From Bradyrhizobium sp. AZCC 1693 (GTDB lineage: Bacteria; Pseudomonadota; Alphaproteobacteria; Rhizobiales; Xanthobacteraceae): a stretch of DNA of 64,000 nt. Below the pieces are notes generated by a model. It had not been told where the DNA came from. It searched no databases and worked only from the letters and a program-made list of their open reading frames with translations. Positions 50,455 to 59,329 of the stretch are shown here, piece by piece (position 1 is the stretch's first letter; each line of letters begins with the position of its first letter). The position numbers and the translations under genes were made by a program. The DNA lies in contig NZ_JAZHSD010000001.1 of assembly GCF_036924745.1 (NCBI RefSeq), positions 1,798,001 to 1,862,000 on the forward strand. The letters are read 5' to 3'.

Positions 50455-52560
50455 ATGCAGGCTGCCGTTGCGATACCAATCCTCCTCGCAGCGTTGGCGC
50501 TTGCCGCCTTCGCTGTGTCCGGCGTTGCGCTGTGGCTGGCGGTGCAAGGTGGCGGAGCGGTCGGCGTTTACATGTCCATCGCATTTGCCGTCGTCGCCGC
50601 TTTGGTTGGGCTGGCTTGGGCTCTGCTGCATGTCAAGCTCCTCAAGCCCCTGGCCGCTCTGAAGCGGGAGCTGCTGATGCAGTCGCAGATACGCGTCGAT
50701 CGACCGCTCGCGGTCGATCGCGGCCACTTGCTCAATGGACTCCCAACGGCGGTCGACAAAATACTCGGCGCGCTCCGAGCCGCGCGTGGCGAGACACAGG
50801 AGGCCGTGGATGCTGCCACGCGGCGTGCGGAGGAACAGAAGAGCCGGCTCGAGGCCATCCTGCTCGATCTCTCCGAAGGTGTGATCGTCTGCAATCTCGA
50901 GCACCGCATACTCCTCTACAACCAGGTCGCCACCCGGATCCTCAAGGCGCGCGATACGCTTGGGCTTGCCCGCTCATTGTTTGGCGTGCTGACGCGAGAG
51001 CCCGTGCTATTGACGCTCGAGCTGCTCCTGCAACGGTCAGAAGATGCAGCCGGCGATGAAGCCCAGTCCACCGGAGAATCGACGCTCGATTCCACGACGC
51101 GCCGCTTCGTCTGTGCGTCGGTCGACCTTGCTACTTTGCTGCAGGCGAGGCTCAGCTTGGTGCGCGAACCTTCGGGCCGCGCCTCAGGCTACGTGTTGAC
51201 CTTTGCCGATGTCGGCGCCGAGCTCGAAAACGTGGCCCAGCGCGATGCGCTCTTGCGTGAGGTCGCCATGGAATGGCGACGGCCACTTGCAAGCTTGCGC
51301 GCCGCTGCCGAAATGCTGGCGGGAGAGCTCGAAGCGGGCGAGCGCCGCGTCTTTCAAGAAGTCATTGGCAAGGAGGTCGGAACGCTCGATCGGAGCTTTG
51401 CCGACGTTGCGCAGCGTTACGAACGCCTTGCGACGGGTCAGTGGCCGTTGGCCGACATCTACTCGCTGGATCTGTTCCGCGCCGTCCGCAGGCATTTGGC
51501 AGACGCCGACGGCATCCAGGTCACGCCCGTGGGTGTGCCGGTCTGGATTCATGCCGACAGCCACTCGCTGGTGCTTGCGCTCGAGCATCTCATCCGCGCC
51601 GTTGCCAGGTACACGGCGAAAGCCGCCTTCGATATCGGCGCCGTGGTGCGAGACGAGTACGTCTACGTCGAGGTGGTTTGGGACGGCGCACCGCTCGCCT
51701 CGGCGATTATCGAAGCCTGGCTGGCGGAGCCGCTGAAGGGCACGATCGGCAACCGCACAGTCCGCCAGATCGTGGAGCGGCATGGCAGCGAGCTATGGAG
51801 CCAGGCGCTGCCAGAGGGGCGCACATGCCTCAGATTGCCGCTAAGGAAGACCGAGCAGCCACGCGCCCCGGAACGGTCGGACCGCGTTGCGCCGATGCCG
51901 GAACTATATGACTTCGACCTGTTTGCTCCTTCGACTGAGGCAATCAGGGACACGCCGTTGCGCAAGCTCAACCTGGTCGTCTTCGACACCGAGACCACCG
52001 GCCTCAGGCCCAACGAGGGCGATGAGCTCATCTCAATCGGAGCGGTTCGTGTGGTCAACGGTCGCATCCTGACGGGCGAGACGTTCGAGCGGCTGATCAA
52101 TCCGAGCCGCGTTATCCCGGCCAGCACCACGCGAATTCACGGCATCACCACCGAAATGGTGCGCGACAAGCCCCCTGCCCATGTCATCTTGCCACAGTTC
52201 AAGTCCTTCATCGGCGACTCCGTGCTCGTCGCCTATAACGCCGCGTTCGACATGAAATTCCTTGAGAACGGAGCGGAGCAGGCAGGCGTCAAATTCGACA
52301 ATCCGGTGCTCGATGCCCTGCTTCTGTCCGTGTATCTGCAGCCGGATGTATCCGATTTTTCGCTGACTGCCACCGCTGAACGACTGGGTGTCGAGGTCAT
52401 TCGCAGGCACACCGCAATCGGCGACGCCATGACCACGGCCGCGATCTTCGTAAAGCTCCTGGATCTGTTGAGAGCCCGCGGGATCGAGACGCTCGGTCAG
52501 GCTGCCAGGATTTCCAGCCGGATGATGGAGCATCGCCGTCAGCAGGCGCAACTCATATGA
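50455..52560 (+). CDS. Membrane pseudo-histidine kinase fused to a DnaQ-type 3'-5' exonuclease domain
   Basis: 701 residues from the ATG at 50455 (AAGGGCG upstream); a TTG-started longer frame overlaps the regulator. Two membrane segments near residues 1-55 are followed by a PAS-like part (LSEGVIVCNLEHRILLYN) and a dimerisation helix. The phosphoacceptor box reads AMEWRRPL instead of SHELRTPL, with Met272 where His is needed, and a clear ATPase domain is not visible. From about residue 500 there is a complete RNase T/DnaQ-type exonuclease with DEDDh residues Asp511, Glu513, Asp599, His652 and Asp657 (FDTETTGL, NAAFDMKFL, HTAIGDAM). The exonuclease should be active; the kinase part should not phosphorylate itself. 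It sits between the regulator and symporter-kinase genes. Confidence 0.85.
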   Translation: MQAAVAIPILLAALALAAFAVSGVALWLAVQGGGAVGVYMSIAFAVVAALVGLAWALLHVKLLKPLAALKRELLMQSQIRVDRPLAVDRGHLLNGLPTAVDKILGALRAARGETQEAVDAATRRAEEQKSRLEAILLDLSEGVIVCNLEHRILLYNQVATRILKARDTLGLARSLFGVLTREPVLLTLELLLQRSEDAAGDEAQSTGESTLDSTTRRFVCASVDLATLLQARLSLVREPSGRASGYVLTFADVGAELENVAQRDALLREVAMEWRRPLASLRAAAEMLAGELEAGERRVFQEVIGKEVGTLDRSFADVAQRYERLATGQWPLADIYSLDLFRAVRRHLADADGIQVTPVGVPVWIHADSHSLVLALEHLIRAVARYTAKAAFDIGAVVRDEYVYVEVVWDGAPLASAIIEAWLAEPLKGTIGNRTVRQIVERHGSELWSQALPEGRTCLRLPLRKTEQPRAPERSDRVAPMPELYDFDLFAPSTEAIRDTPLRKLNLVVFDTETTGLRPNEGDELISIGAVRVVNGRILTGETFERLINPSRVIPASTTRIHGITTEMVRDKPPAHVILPQFKSFIGDSVLVAYNAAFDMKFLENGAEQAGVKFDNPVLDALLLSVYLQPDVSDFSLTATAERLGVEVIRRHTAIGDAMTTAAIFVKLLDLLRARGIETLGQAARISSRMMEHRRQQAQLI

Positions 52561-52611
52561 TTCCGCGCTGTCGCGGCAGGGACGCAGCGAAGCGCACATC
52601 GAGGTGATACC

Positions 52612-52881
52612 ATGCCAAGGCGAGGATTGACCGGCGAGCGCTTGATCGGCTTGTTCCTGTTCGGTTTGCTTCTGCTCACACCGCCGCTGATCGGCGCCTT
52701 CGACAAGGCCACCTTAGTGGGCGGGATACCGTCGCTTTACCTCTATTTATTTTTATCATGGGCGTCGCTGATCGCCCTCACGGGCTTGATCGTCGAGCGG
52801 CCGGACCCCGACGAGGAGATTGCCGAAAGCGAGCCTGGCCCGAATTCCGACCAGGGTCCCAACCGCAGACCGCGAGCCTGA
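52612..52881 (+). CDS. Small two-span membrane protein partner of the symporter/kinase
   Basis: 89 residues with two hydrophobic stretches (LIGLFLFGLLLLTPPLIGAF, then LYLYLFLSWASLIALTGLIV) and an acidic tail rich in Asp/Glu/Pro. The PSLYLYLFLSW block is typical of small proteins encoded just before SSS-family symporter/kinase genes. It ends 3 bases before 52885-55662, so coupled translation is likely. Probably assembles with the symporter in the inner membrane. Confidence 0.7.
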   Translation: MPRRGLTGERLIGLFLFGLLLLTPPLIGAFDKATLVGGIPSLYLYLFLSWASLIALTGLIVERPDPDEEIAESEPGPNSDQGPNRRPRA

Positions 52882-52884
52882 GCC

Positions 52885-55662
52885 ATGCTGGGCGGGTACG
52901 TCATAGTCACGGTCTCCTTCCTCTATCTCTCGATCCTGTTCGCCATCGCCTACTATGGCGACCGCCGCGCGGATCAGGGTCGGAGCATTATCGCGAGCCC
53001 CTACATCTTTGCGCTGTCCATTGCCGTGTACGCCACAGCCTGGACCTTCTACGGCAGCGTCGGACGGGCCGCGTCCTCCGGCGTCAGTTTCCTGCCCATC
53101 TATCTTGGCCCGACGCTGACCTTCATCCTTGGCTGGTTTCTGATCCGCAAGATCATACGCATCAGCAAGGTCAATCGCATTACCTCGATCGCCGACTTCG
53201 TTGCCTCGCGCTATGGCAAGAGTTCCTTTCTGGGCGGGCTGGTGACCATCATCGCGGTCGTCGGCATCATGCCGTACATCTCGCTGCAGCTGAAGGCGAT
53301 CTCGACGAGCTTCGCCGTGCTCCAGCACTACCCGGACATCGTGATGCCGGCCAAGCTTGGCTCGACTCCGGTCCTGCAGGACACAGCGCTCTACGTCGCG
53401 GTGATCATGGCCGCATTTGCCATCCTGTTTGGCACGCGGCACATCGACGCCAGCGAGCGTCATGAAGGCATGGTGGCGGCGATTGCCTTCGAGTCGGTGG
53501 TCAAGCTGTTCGCTTTCCTGGCGGTTGGGCTATTCGTCACCTTCGGCATCTATGGCGGCTTCGGCGAAGTGTTCTCGCGCGCGGCCACCGATCCAGCCCT
53601 CGCGCGTCTCTTTACGCTCGAGGCAGCCGGCGGGTACACGAGCTGGATTTCGCTGACGCTGGTCTCGATGGTAGCCATTGTCTTGCTGCCGCGCCAGTTT
53701 CAGGTGCTGGTGGTCGAGAATGTGGATGAGCGCCACATCAAGAAGGCCATCTGGCTGTTCCCGGTCTACATGTTGCTCATCAACATTTTCGTCTTGCCGA
53801 TCGCTTTTGGCGGGCTCCTCCACTTTCCCGGAAATACGGTCGATACCGACACCTTCGTGTTGACCGTGCCGATGGCCGAGCATTTTTGGACCGTCGCGTT
53901 GTTCGCATTCATCGGCGGCCTCTCCGCGGCAACGGGCATGATCATTGTCGAAACCATTGCCCTGGCCACCATGGTGTCGAACGATCTCGTCATGCCCCTG
54001 CTGTTGCGCTTCGGCCGACTGCATCTCTCGGAGCGCAAGGATCTGTCTGGCCTCATGCTCGCCATCCGCCGCAGCGCCATCATCTTCGTGATCCTGCTCG
54101 GCTATGCGTATGTCCGGTTGATCGGCGAATCCTACGCGCTCGTCTCCATCGGGCTGATGTCATTCGTCGCTGCCGCACAGTTCGCGCCCGCTATCCTCGG
54201 CGGCATCCTGTGGAAGGGAGCGACCCGCCTCGGCGCTATGGCTGGAATGAGCGCCGGGTTCCTGGTGTGGATCTACACCCTGCTGCTGCCTTCGTTCGCA
54301 CGATCGGGGTGGATCTCGGAGAGCTTCGTGCAGGACGGCCCATGGGGGCTTGCGCTGTTCAGCCCCTATGCGTTGCTCGGGCTTTCCGGCCTCGATCCCA
54401 TCGCGCACGCCCTGTTCTGGACCATGGTGATCAATGTCGGACTTTATGCTGCTGTATCGCTTATGACGACGCAGACCATGATCGAGCGCAGCCAGGCCGT
54501 ACAGTTCGTGGACATCTTCAAGCAGCCGTCCGAGGGCGCGCGCATTTGGCGCGGCAGGGCCACTATTGGCGACCTCCGTCGCCTCTCGAATCGCTTCATC
54601 GGTGAGACCTTGACGGATCAAGCCTTCCAGCGCTTCGAGCGCGACCGAGGGCGCCGGCTCGACGATGCGCATGCGGCGGACGCGGACATCGTGCATTACG
54701 CGGAGCGGCAACTCGCCGGCGCCATTGGCGCGGCCTCCGCGCGAATTATGATCGCCTCAGTGTTGAGGGAGGAGATGCACGACATCGATGAGGTCATGCA
54801 GATCCTCGATGAGGCTTCTCAGCTCGTTGTCTACAGCCGTCAACTGGAGGAGAAGTCGCAGCAGCTCGAGGCTGCGACGGCCGAGCTCAGGGCCGCTAAC
54901 GAGCGGCTCAAGGAGCTCGACAAGATGAAAGACGACTTCGTCTCGACGATCAGCCATGAGTTCAGGACACCGCTCACCTCGATCCGCTCCTTCAGTGAGA
55001 TCGTGCACGACAATCCGGACATTCCCGTCGAGCAGCGCAAGATGTTCCTCGGTACTATCGTTCAGGAAACCGAGCGGCTGACCAGGCTTGTCAACGACAT
55101 CCTCGATCTCGCCAAGATGCAGGCGGGCCAGACGGATTGGCAACTGGCCAGGATCGAGCCAAGGAAGGTGATCGACAACGCGCTCGCCGCAACGGCCGGC
55201 CTCTTCGCCAAGAACCCGCGCATCAAGCTTGAGTGCCGCGTGGCCGAGGATCTGCCGAGGATTCTCGTTGACGCCGATCGGATCACGCAAGTGCTCGTCA
55301 ATCTGATTTCGAATGCGGTCAAGTTCTGCGACAAGGACAATGGTTTGATAACCATTGTTGGGCGAGCAGAAGAAGCGGGGTCCGTCCTGGTCAGCGTGCA
55401 TGACAATGGTGTCGGCATCGCGAGGGAGGATCACAAGAAGATTTTCGAGCGGTTCCGCCAGGCGGGCGACACATTGATCGGTAAGCCGCAGGGCACCGGT
55501 CTGGGGCTGCCGATCAGTTTGCATATCCTTGAGCGCTTCGGGGGTACCATCTGGGTCGAGAGCGAACTCGGCCAGGGTGCGACTTTTTTCGTCCGCATCC
55601 CTTCGGCCGCCTCTTCGGCCGAGCTCCCCCACCCGGCCACGGCCGCTGGCGAAATCACTTGA
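52885..55662 (+). CDS. Sodium/solute symporter fused to a sensor histidine kinase (CrbS-like)
   Basis: 925 residues. Residues about 1-555 carry some 13 membrane segments of the SSS (ActP/PutP) symporter family, with YVIVTVSFLYLSILFAIAYY at the start and YATAWTFYGSVG. A coiled linker (LEEKSQQLEAATAELRAANE) leads to a HisKA domain with His691 in STISHEFRTPLTS, then N-box LVNLISNAVKFC, G1 box HDNGVGIA and G2 GTGLGLPIS. It should transport or sense a small carboxylate and phosphorylate a regulator. In Vibrio and Pseudomonas, CrbS-type proteins of this build control acs; acs lies 4 kb upstream here. Regulator identity (50060-50434 or another) is inferred. Confidence 0.88.
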   Translation: MLGGYVIVTVSFLYLSILFAIAYYGDRRADQGRSIIASPYIFALSIAVYATAWTFYGSVGRAASSGVSFLPIYLGPTLTFILGWFLIRKIIRISKVNRITSIADFVASRYGKSSFLGGLVTIIAVVGIMPYISLQLKAISTSFAVLQHYPDIVMPAKLGSTPVLQDTALYVAVIMAAFAILFGTRHIDASERHEGMVAAIAFESVVKLFAFLAVGLFVTFGIYGGFGEVFSRAATDPALARLFTLEAAGGYTSWISLTLVSMVAIVLLPRQFQVLVVENVDERHIKKAIWLFPVYMLLINIFVLPIAFGGLLHFPGNTVDTDTFVLTVPMAEHFWTVALFAFIGGLSAATGMIIVETIALATMVSNDLVMPLLLRFGRLHLSERKDLSGLMLAIRRSAIIFVILLGYAYVRLIGESYALVSIGLMSFVAAAQFAPAILGGILWKGATRLGAMAGMSAGFLVWIYTLLLPSFARSGWISESFVQDGPWGLALFSPYALLGLSGLDPIAHALFWTMVINVGLYAAVSLMTTQTMIERSQAVQFVDIFKQPSEGARIWRGRATIGDLRRLSNRFIGETLTDQAFQRFERDRGRRLDDAHAADADIVHYAERQLAGAIGAASARIMIASVLREEMHDIDEVMQILDEASQLVVYSRQLEEKSQQLEAATAELRAANERLKELDKMKDDFVSTISHEFRTPLTSIRSFSEIVHDNPDIPVEQRKMFLGTIVQETERLTRLVNDILDLAKMQAGQTDWQLARIEPRKVIDNALAATAGLFAKNPRIKLECRVAEDLPRILVDADRITQVLVNLISNAVKFCDKDNGLITIVGRAEEAGSVLVSVHDNGVGIAREDHKKIFERFRQAGDTLIGKPQGTGLGLPISLHILERFGGTIWVESELGQGATFFVRIPSAASSAELPHPATAAGEIT

Positions 55663-55689
55663 CCGCAACGTGGCGGGTTGCGCGCCAGA

Positions 55690-57174
55690 CTAGAGCGAGC
55701 GTTCCGCGAATTCCATATTCAGTGTTGCACGCAGGTTTTCGATGGCGCGGAAAGACGCCACGAGATGTTTGTTATCGCGTTGTGAGAGATCAGCCACGGG
55801 GACATAGTTGGTGATCTTGCGCCCGGCCTTGAAGTCCTCCAGCTGCTGGCGCAGCAGGAGACGGGTGATATGCCTGAACGCGTCGGCAAGATCCTCATGA
55901 TCTCCAGCGCTGATGGCCCCCTTCTCCTTGAGGCAGTCAAGCCGGGCGAGAGTCGACGTGGCCGGAATGCCGGCTTTAAGCGCAAGCAGCCGCGCACCTT
56001 CCACGAGCGGTAGCGTTCCACGAAGCTTCAGGTTCACCACACCCTGCCGATCCTCTCCATGGTACTCCTTGCGCAAGCGTCCGAACCAGCCGAGTGCCAC
56101 CTTGTGCTCGGCTTCGATGGCGAACAGGTGTCGGATGAACTGAGGGTACTCCGACGCTACTGCGGTGACATGGGTGCGGAGCTCGCTCGAGAGTGCGGGA
56201 TCGCCGAACGCATGACGGAAATCGAAGAAGATATCGCAGTTCAACAGCATCTCGGACTCGCGCCGCCTGATCCAGCTGTCGATCTGCCGGCGCCAATCCG
56301 ACAGGCTCTTGCGCCAGACGGGATTGGTGGCCATAACATCGCCGACGCAGAGGCGAAAGCCGACCGCGTCAAGCATCCGCGTCATGCGCTCGGCAAGTTC
56401 CAAGAAATATGCGTCCGCACGCTTGCCCTGGCCGCCGACGTCGTCAGCGAGGATGAAGCCATTGTCCTGGTCGGGCGCCAGAAAGTTTTCGCCGCGCCCA
56501 CCCGACCCCATGATAATGAGAGCGAACCGCGCAGGAGGTTCCCCCCAGCCGTCGTCGCGCATCGCCGCTTCGACCAGTCTCAAGACACGCTGGTGGATAT
56601 CGTTGTTGATTTCCGTGAGCAGCGATTGCACCTCCGGTGCCGGAACGTTGTTGTCCAACAGTGCGCTGGCAAGCTGGGCCTGCGCCTCCCTTATGAGGTG
56701 CAGGCCCTCGACGCTCTCCTCGTGCGTGAGCTGCTCGATGAGCGACATACTCTCGCTCGACAAAGAGGCGAGCGCTTCGTCCAAGGCGAGCATGCCGATC
56801 ATCGCTCCGCTCCAGTCCACGACGGGGACATGCCGAAGCTTGCTACGGCGCATCAAGGCGACCGCCTGGAAAAGGTAGTCGTCGGCCCCCGTCACGACGA
56901 CCGGCGACGTCATCACCGACTCGACGCCTTGATCGGGCTCCGTACGCCACGCGATCCGGCGCACGACGTCCTGTTCCGTCACGATGCCCCTGGGGCGGCC
57001 CGCACCATCGATGACGACAGCACAGGACGCAGGCGTCGTTGTCATCAGGCTTACGACCTCGCTCACCGTCGCGCTCGGTGCAACGCGCACAGGCGGCGGT
57101 CGCATATGGTCGCGTACGAGGCGCCGGAAGATCTCGGTTTGCGTACTCAAGGGTGGCTTGCTCCGCGGACCCAC
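55690..57174 (-). CDS. CBS-domain / DUF294-type putative nucleotidyltransferase
   Basis: 494 residues from a GTG at 57174 with GGGAG upstream. Two CBS motifs fill residues about 20-150 (VRDHMRPPPVRV, VVDWSGAMIGMLALDEAL), a sensor module for adenine nucleotides. The centre has GSGGRGENFLAPDQDNGFI near residues 228-246, the nucleotidyltransferase GS-x-x-R-x-E-x7-D-x-D pattern of GlnD-like enzymes. The C-terminal part is the helical DUF294 region. It converges on the symporter/kinase gene with a 27-base gap. Equivalents sit beside acs and symporter-kinase genes in other proteobacteria, so a regulatory role in acetate metabolism is likely but not shown. Confidence 0.82.
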   Translation of the reverse strand: MGPRSKPPLSTQTEIFRRLVRDHMRPPPVRVAPSATVSEVVSLMTTTPASCAVVIDGAGRPRGIVTEQDVVRRIAWRTEPDQGVESVMTSPVVVTGADDYLFQAVALMRRSKLRHVPVVDWSGAMIGMLALDEALASLSSESMSLIEQLTHEESVEGLHLIREAQAQLASALLDNNVPAPEVQSLLTEINNDIHQRVLRLVEAAMRDDGWGEPPARFALIIMGSGGRGENFLAPDQDNGFILADDVGGQGKRADAYFLELAERMTRMLDAVGFRLCVGDVMATNPVWRKSLSDWRRQIDSWIRRRESEMLLNCDIFFDFRHAFGDPALSSELRTHVTAVASEYPQFIRHLFAIEAEHKVALGWFGRLRKEYHGEDRQGVVNLKLRGTLPLVEGARLLALKAGIPATSTLARLDCLKEKGAISAGDHEDLADAFRHITRLLLRQQLEDFKAGRKITNYVPVADLSQRDNKHLVASFRAIENLRATLNMEFAERSL

Positions 57175-57232
57175 ATGCTCCCAGCACGTCCATCAGGCTT
57201 CCATCTCACGCCGGCGTTCTGCGCGTGCGCGA

Positions 57233-57807
57233 TCAAGGAAGCCAACGCTTGCGCCGCTCGTAGCGCTTCACGTCGCGATAGGATTTGCGTGAGCCGGCCT
57301 CGTTCAGTCCCAGATAGAAGTCACGAATGTCGGAGTTCGAACGCAGCTGTTCGGCGCTGCCCTCCAGAACGATGCGGCCGGTCTCCATGACGTAGCCATG
57401 ATCGGCGACCTCAAGCGCCATCGTGGCGTTCTGCTCGACCAGCAGCACGGCGAGCTTCTCCTCGCTCACCAGACGGCGCCCGATGCCGAAGATCTCCTCG
57501 ACCAGCATCGGCGCCAGGCCGAGCGACGGTTCGTCCAGGAGGATGACCTTCGGCTCTGACATCAGCGCACGACCGATCGCCAGCATCTGCTGCTCGCCCC
57601 GGAGAGGTACCCTGACACCTTCGCGCGCCGGTTCTTCAGGACGGGGAAGTAGGCATCCACGCGCTCGATCCCGCTGTGCACCTTCGCCGCGTCGCGCTGC
57701 AGATGTGCACCAGCGATCAGGTTCTCCTCCGTGGTGAGGTGCTCGAAGACGCACCGGCCCTCGAACACCTGCGAGATTCCGAGCTTCGTCACCTCGAACG
57801 CGGGCAT
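57233..57807 (-). pseudogene. Truncated and frameshifted livF-type ATPase gene
   Basis: The piece starts in the middle of the domain (GISQVFEGRCVFEHLTTEEN) with no Walker A. Near 57600 it reads GYLSG then shifts one base; with one more G it would read GYLSGGEQQMLAIGRAL, the normal signature. The rest is a good LivF end: VILLDEPSLGLAPMLV, VEQNATMALEVADHGYV, YLGL, plus about 20 extra residues. Missing the ATP-binding loop, it cannot work. No other liv genes lie beside it, so it is a leftover of a lost importer. Confidence 0.75.
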
Positions 57808-57821
57808 GCTTCATCCAGCCA

Positions 57822-58307
57822 CTACAGCTTGTAGCCGATCTTGCGCAGCAGGTCTTTCCGCCACGCAATGTCGGCGTCGGTTTCGATACCCAGCGGCGAG
57901 GCGCCATCCACCACGCCGAGCACGCCGCGGCCCAGCTCCGTTTGTGCGACGATCACCTGTGTCGCGTTGGCCGTCGCGCAATAGATGCGGCAGACCTCCG
58001 GCACCGCGCGTACCGCTGCCAGCACGTTGACGGGAAAGAACCCGTCGCCCAGGAAGATCAGGAAAGTGTGGCCGGCGCCGATGGCCGATGCGCTGTCGCG
58101 TGCGAGTGCGAGGGCGGGTTCGTCATTACCCGACCAGCGCACCAGCCGCTTACCAGAGGCCTCGCAGAAGACCAGCCCGAAGCGGATGCGCGGAACCGCG
58201 CCCACCAGCGCCTCGTGGAGGTCTTCCACGGTCTTGATGAAATGCGACTGGCCGAAGATGAAGTTGGCGTCGTCCGGCTTGACGATGGGCACCACGGTGA
58301 GTTCCAT
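57822..58307 (-). CDS. Adenosine-specific kinase family protein (PF04008 type)
   Basis: 161 residues from the ATG at 58305-58307 (GGAGCG upstream). Matches a compact family found in archaea and some bacteria and described from an archaeal member as adenosine-specific kinase: FIFGQSHFIKTVEDLHEAL, FGLVFCEASGKRLVRWSGND, GHTFLIFL, EVCRIYCATANATQVIVAQT, RGVLGVVDG. All these blocks are intact and full length. Activity is uncertain even for the family. It starts a minus-strand stretch that ends with the broken livF gene 14 bases away. Confidence 0.8.
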   Translation of the reverse strand: MELTVVPIVKPDDANFIFGQSHFIKTVEDLHEALVGAVPRIRFGLVFCEASGKRLVRWSGNDEPALALARDSASAIGAGHTFLIFLGDGFFPVNVLAAVRAVPEVCRIYCATANATQVIVAQTELGRGVLGVVDGASPLGIETDADIAWRKDLLRKIGYKL

Positions 58308-58435
58308 GGCTTCGCTCCTGCAGCGCGAGCTACGCAATCGATGGTAAGCCGCCGGAAGGTGATTGCAAGCCGCACAGGCGGCCGATTTCGTCCCTTACTG
58401 CCCTGCCATCATGTCAACCAAAGGCACCGTCGACA

Positions 58436-58900
58436 AGTTTCATCGGCGATGCCGTGATGGGCGATGTGGAACGCCGGCGGCGGATCCCGATCACGTTAGG
58501 CTTGCATGTCGGAAACATCGTGGTCGGCAATATCGGTTCAGCCGATCGCAAGAATTACACTGTGCTCGACGCCACGGTGAATCTGGCGGCACGGAAGGCC
58601 CTGGTGAGTGATCAAATCATATTGCGGGCGGAGGCTCATTTTCTGTTTCGCAGTGTCGATCGCATCAGCCCGAAGGGCTTCGCGGAAAAAATCCCAATCT
58701 TCGAGATCAGATGCACGCGCGAATGCGCGTCAGAGTCGGAAGACAGTTCTGCAACGAGTGGGAAGGAATCTACGCGACGTTCGATGCCGGAAATCTCGCG
58801 CACTCGCTCGAGCTGGTGGAAGAATTCCTCCGGCGCCATGCTGACCATGGCGTGGCCAGCTATCACGCCAATGATATCCGGATAGGCCTAAGCAGTGCTC
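58436..58900 (+). pseudogene. Remnant of a class III adenylate/guanylate cyclase gene
   Basis: A first frame has FIGDAVM at 58439-58459, then GLHVGNIVVGNIGSADRKNY, TVNLAARKAL and RISPKGFAEKIPIFEIR. These are the metal-binding and C-terminal blocks of class III cyclases, but about 60 residues between FIGDAVM and GLHVG are missing. A second frame from about 58736 continues NEWEGIYATFDAGNLAHSLE and EFLRRHADHGVA, a typical TPR-like tail of these proteins. At least two frameshifts are needed. The N-terminal sensing part is absent. The gap 58308-58435 holds nothing else recognisable. Confidence 0.6.
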
Positions 58901-58990
58901 CCAGCAATTCGAAGCTCTCGCCATCGGGAACTCCGGCAACCGAGCCTCTGCAACGGGCCAAGGTGCGGTGGCTGGAAATGATGTCTGTGA

Positions 58991-59311
58991 TCACTTGATG
59001 GGTGAGAAGCTGACTGGCACCACGATCTTGTCCTCCTGGTAGAGCAGCGCCCCTAGTTCTTCGTTGCGCCGAAGAAACTCCTGCCAGTCGGGGTCGATGG
59101 CCATAGCCGCCCGGCGGCGCTGCCGCTCATCAAGCGTATCGAAGCCCCAGAGGTGCACGACCTGGTTCAGCGGACCGATCTCGGTCTGAAAGAAGCCGAT
59201 CAAGTTGCCGAGGTGTCGAAGCTGGACCGGCAAGCCGAATTCCTCATAGAGCTTGAGCCATTTGCCAAGTTTCAGGGGATGCATCGTGTAGGTGCGATGA
59301 TCAATGACCAT
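58991..59311 (-). CDS. NIPSNAP family protein
   Basis: 106 residues, full length for a single NIPSNAP domain. Typical blocks are DHRTYTMHPLKLGKWLKLYE, GFFQTEIGPLNQVVHLWGF, DERQRRRAAMAIDP and WQEFLRRNEEL. This ferredoxin-like fold family is common in soil bacteria beside catabolic or transport genes; its biochemical role is not established. It starts 18 bases after the ABC ATPase (59330-60481), so it is the last gene of the operon from 63694. Confidence 0.82.
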   Translation of the reverse strand: MVIDHRTYTMHPLKLGKWLKLYEEFGLPVQLRHLGNLIGFFQTEIGPLNQVVHLWGFDTLDERQRRRAAMAIDPDWQEFLRRNEELGALLYQEDKIVVPVSFSPIK

Positions 59312-59329
59312 AGGATGTCCTCGCGATAG

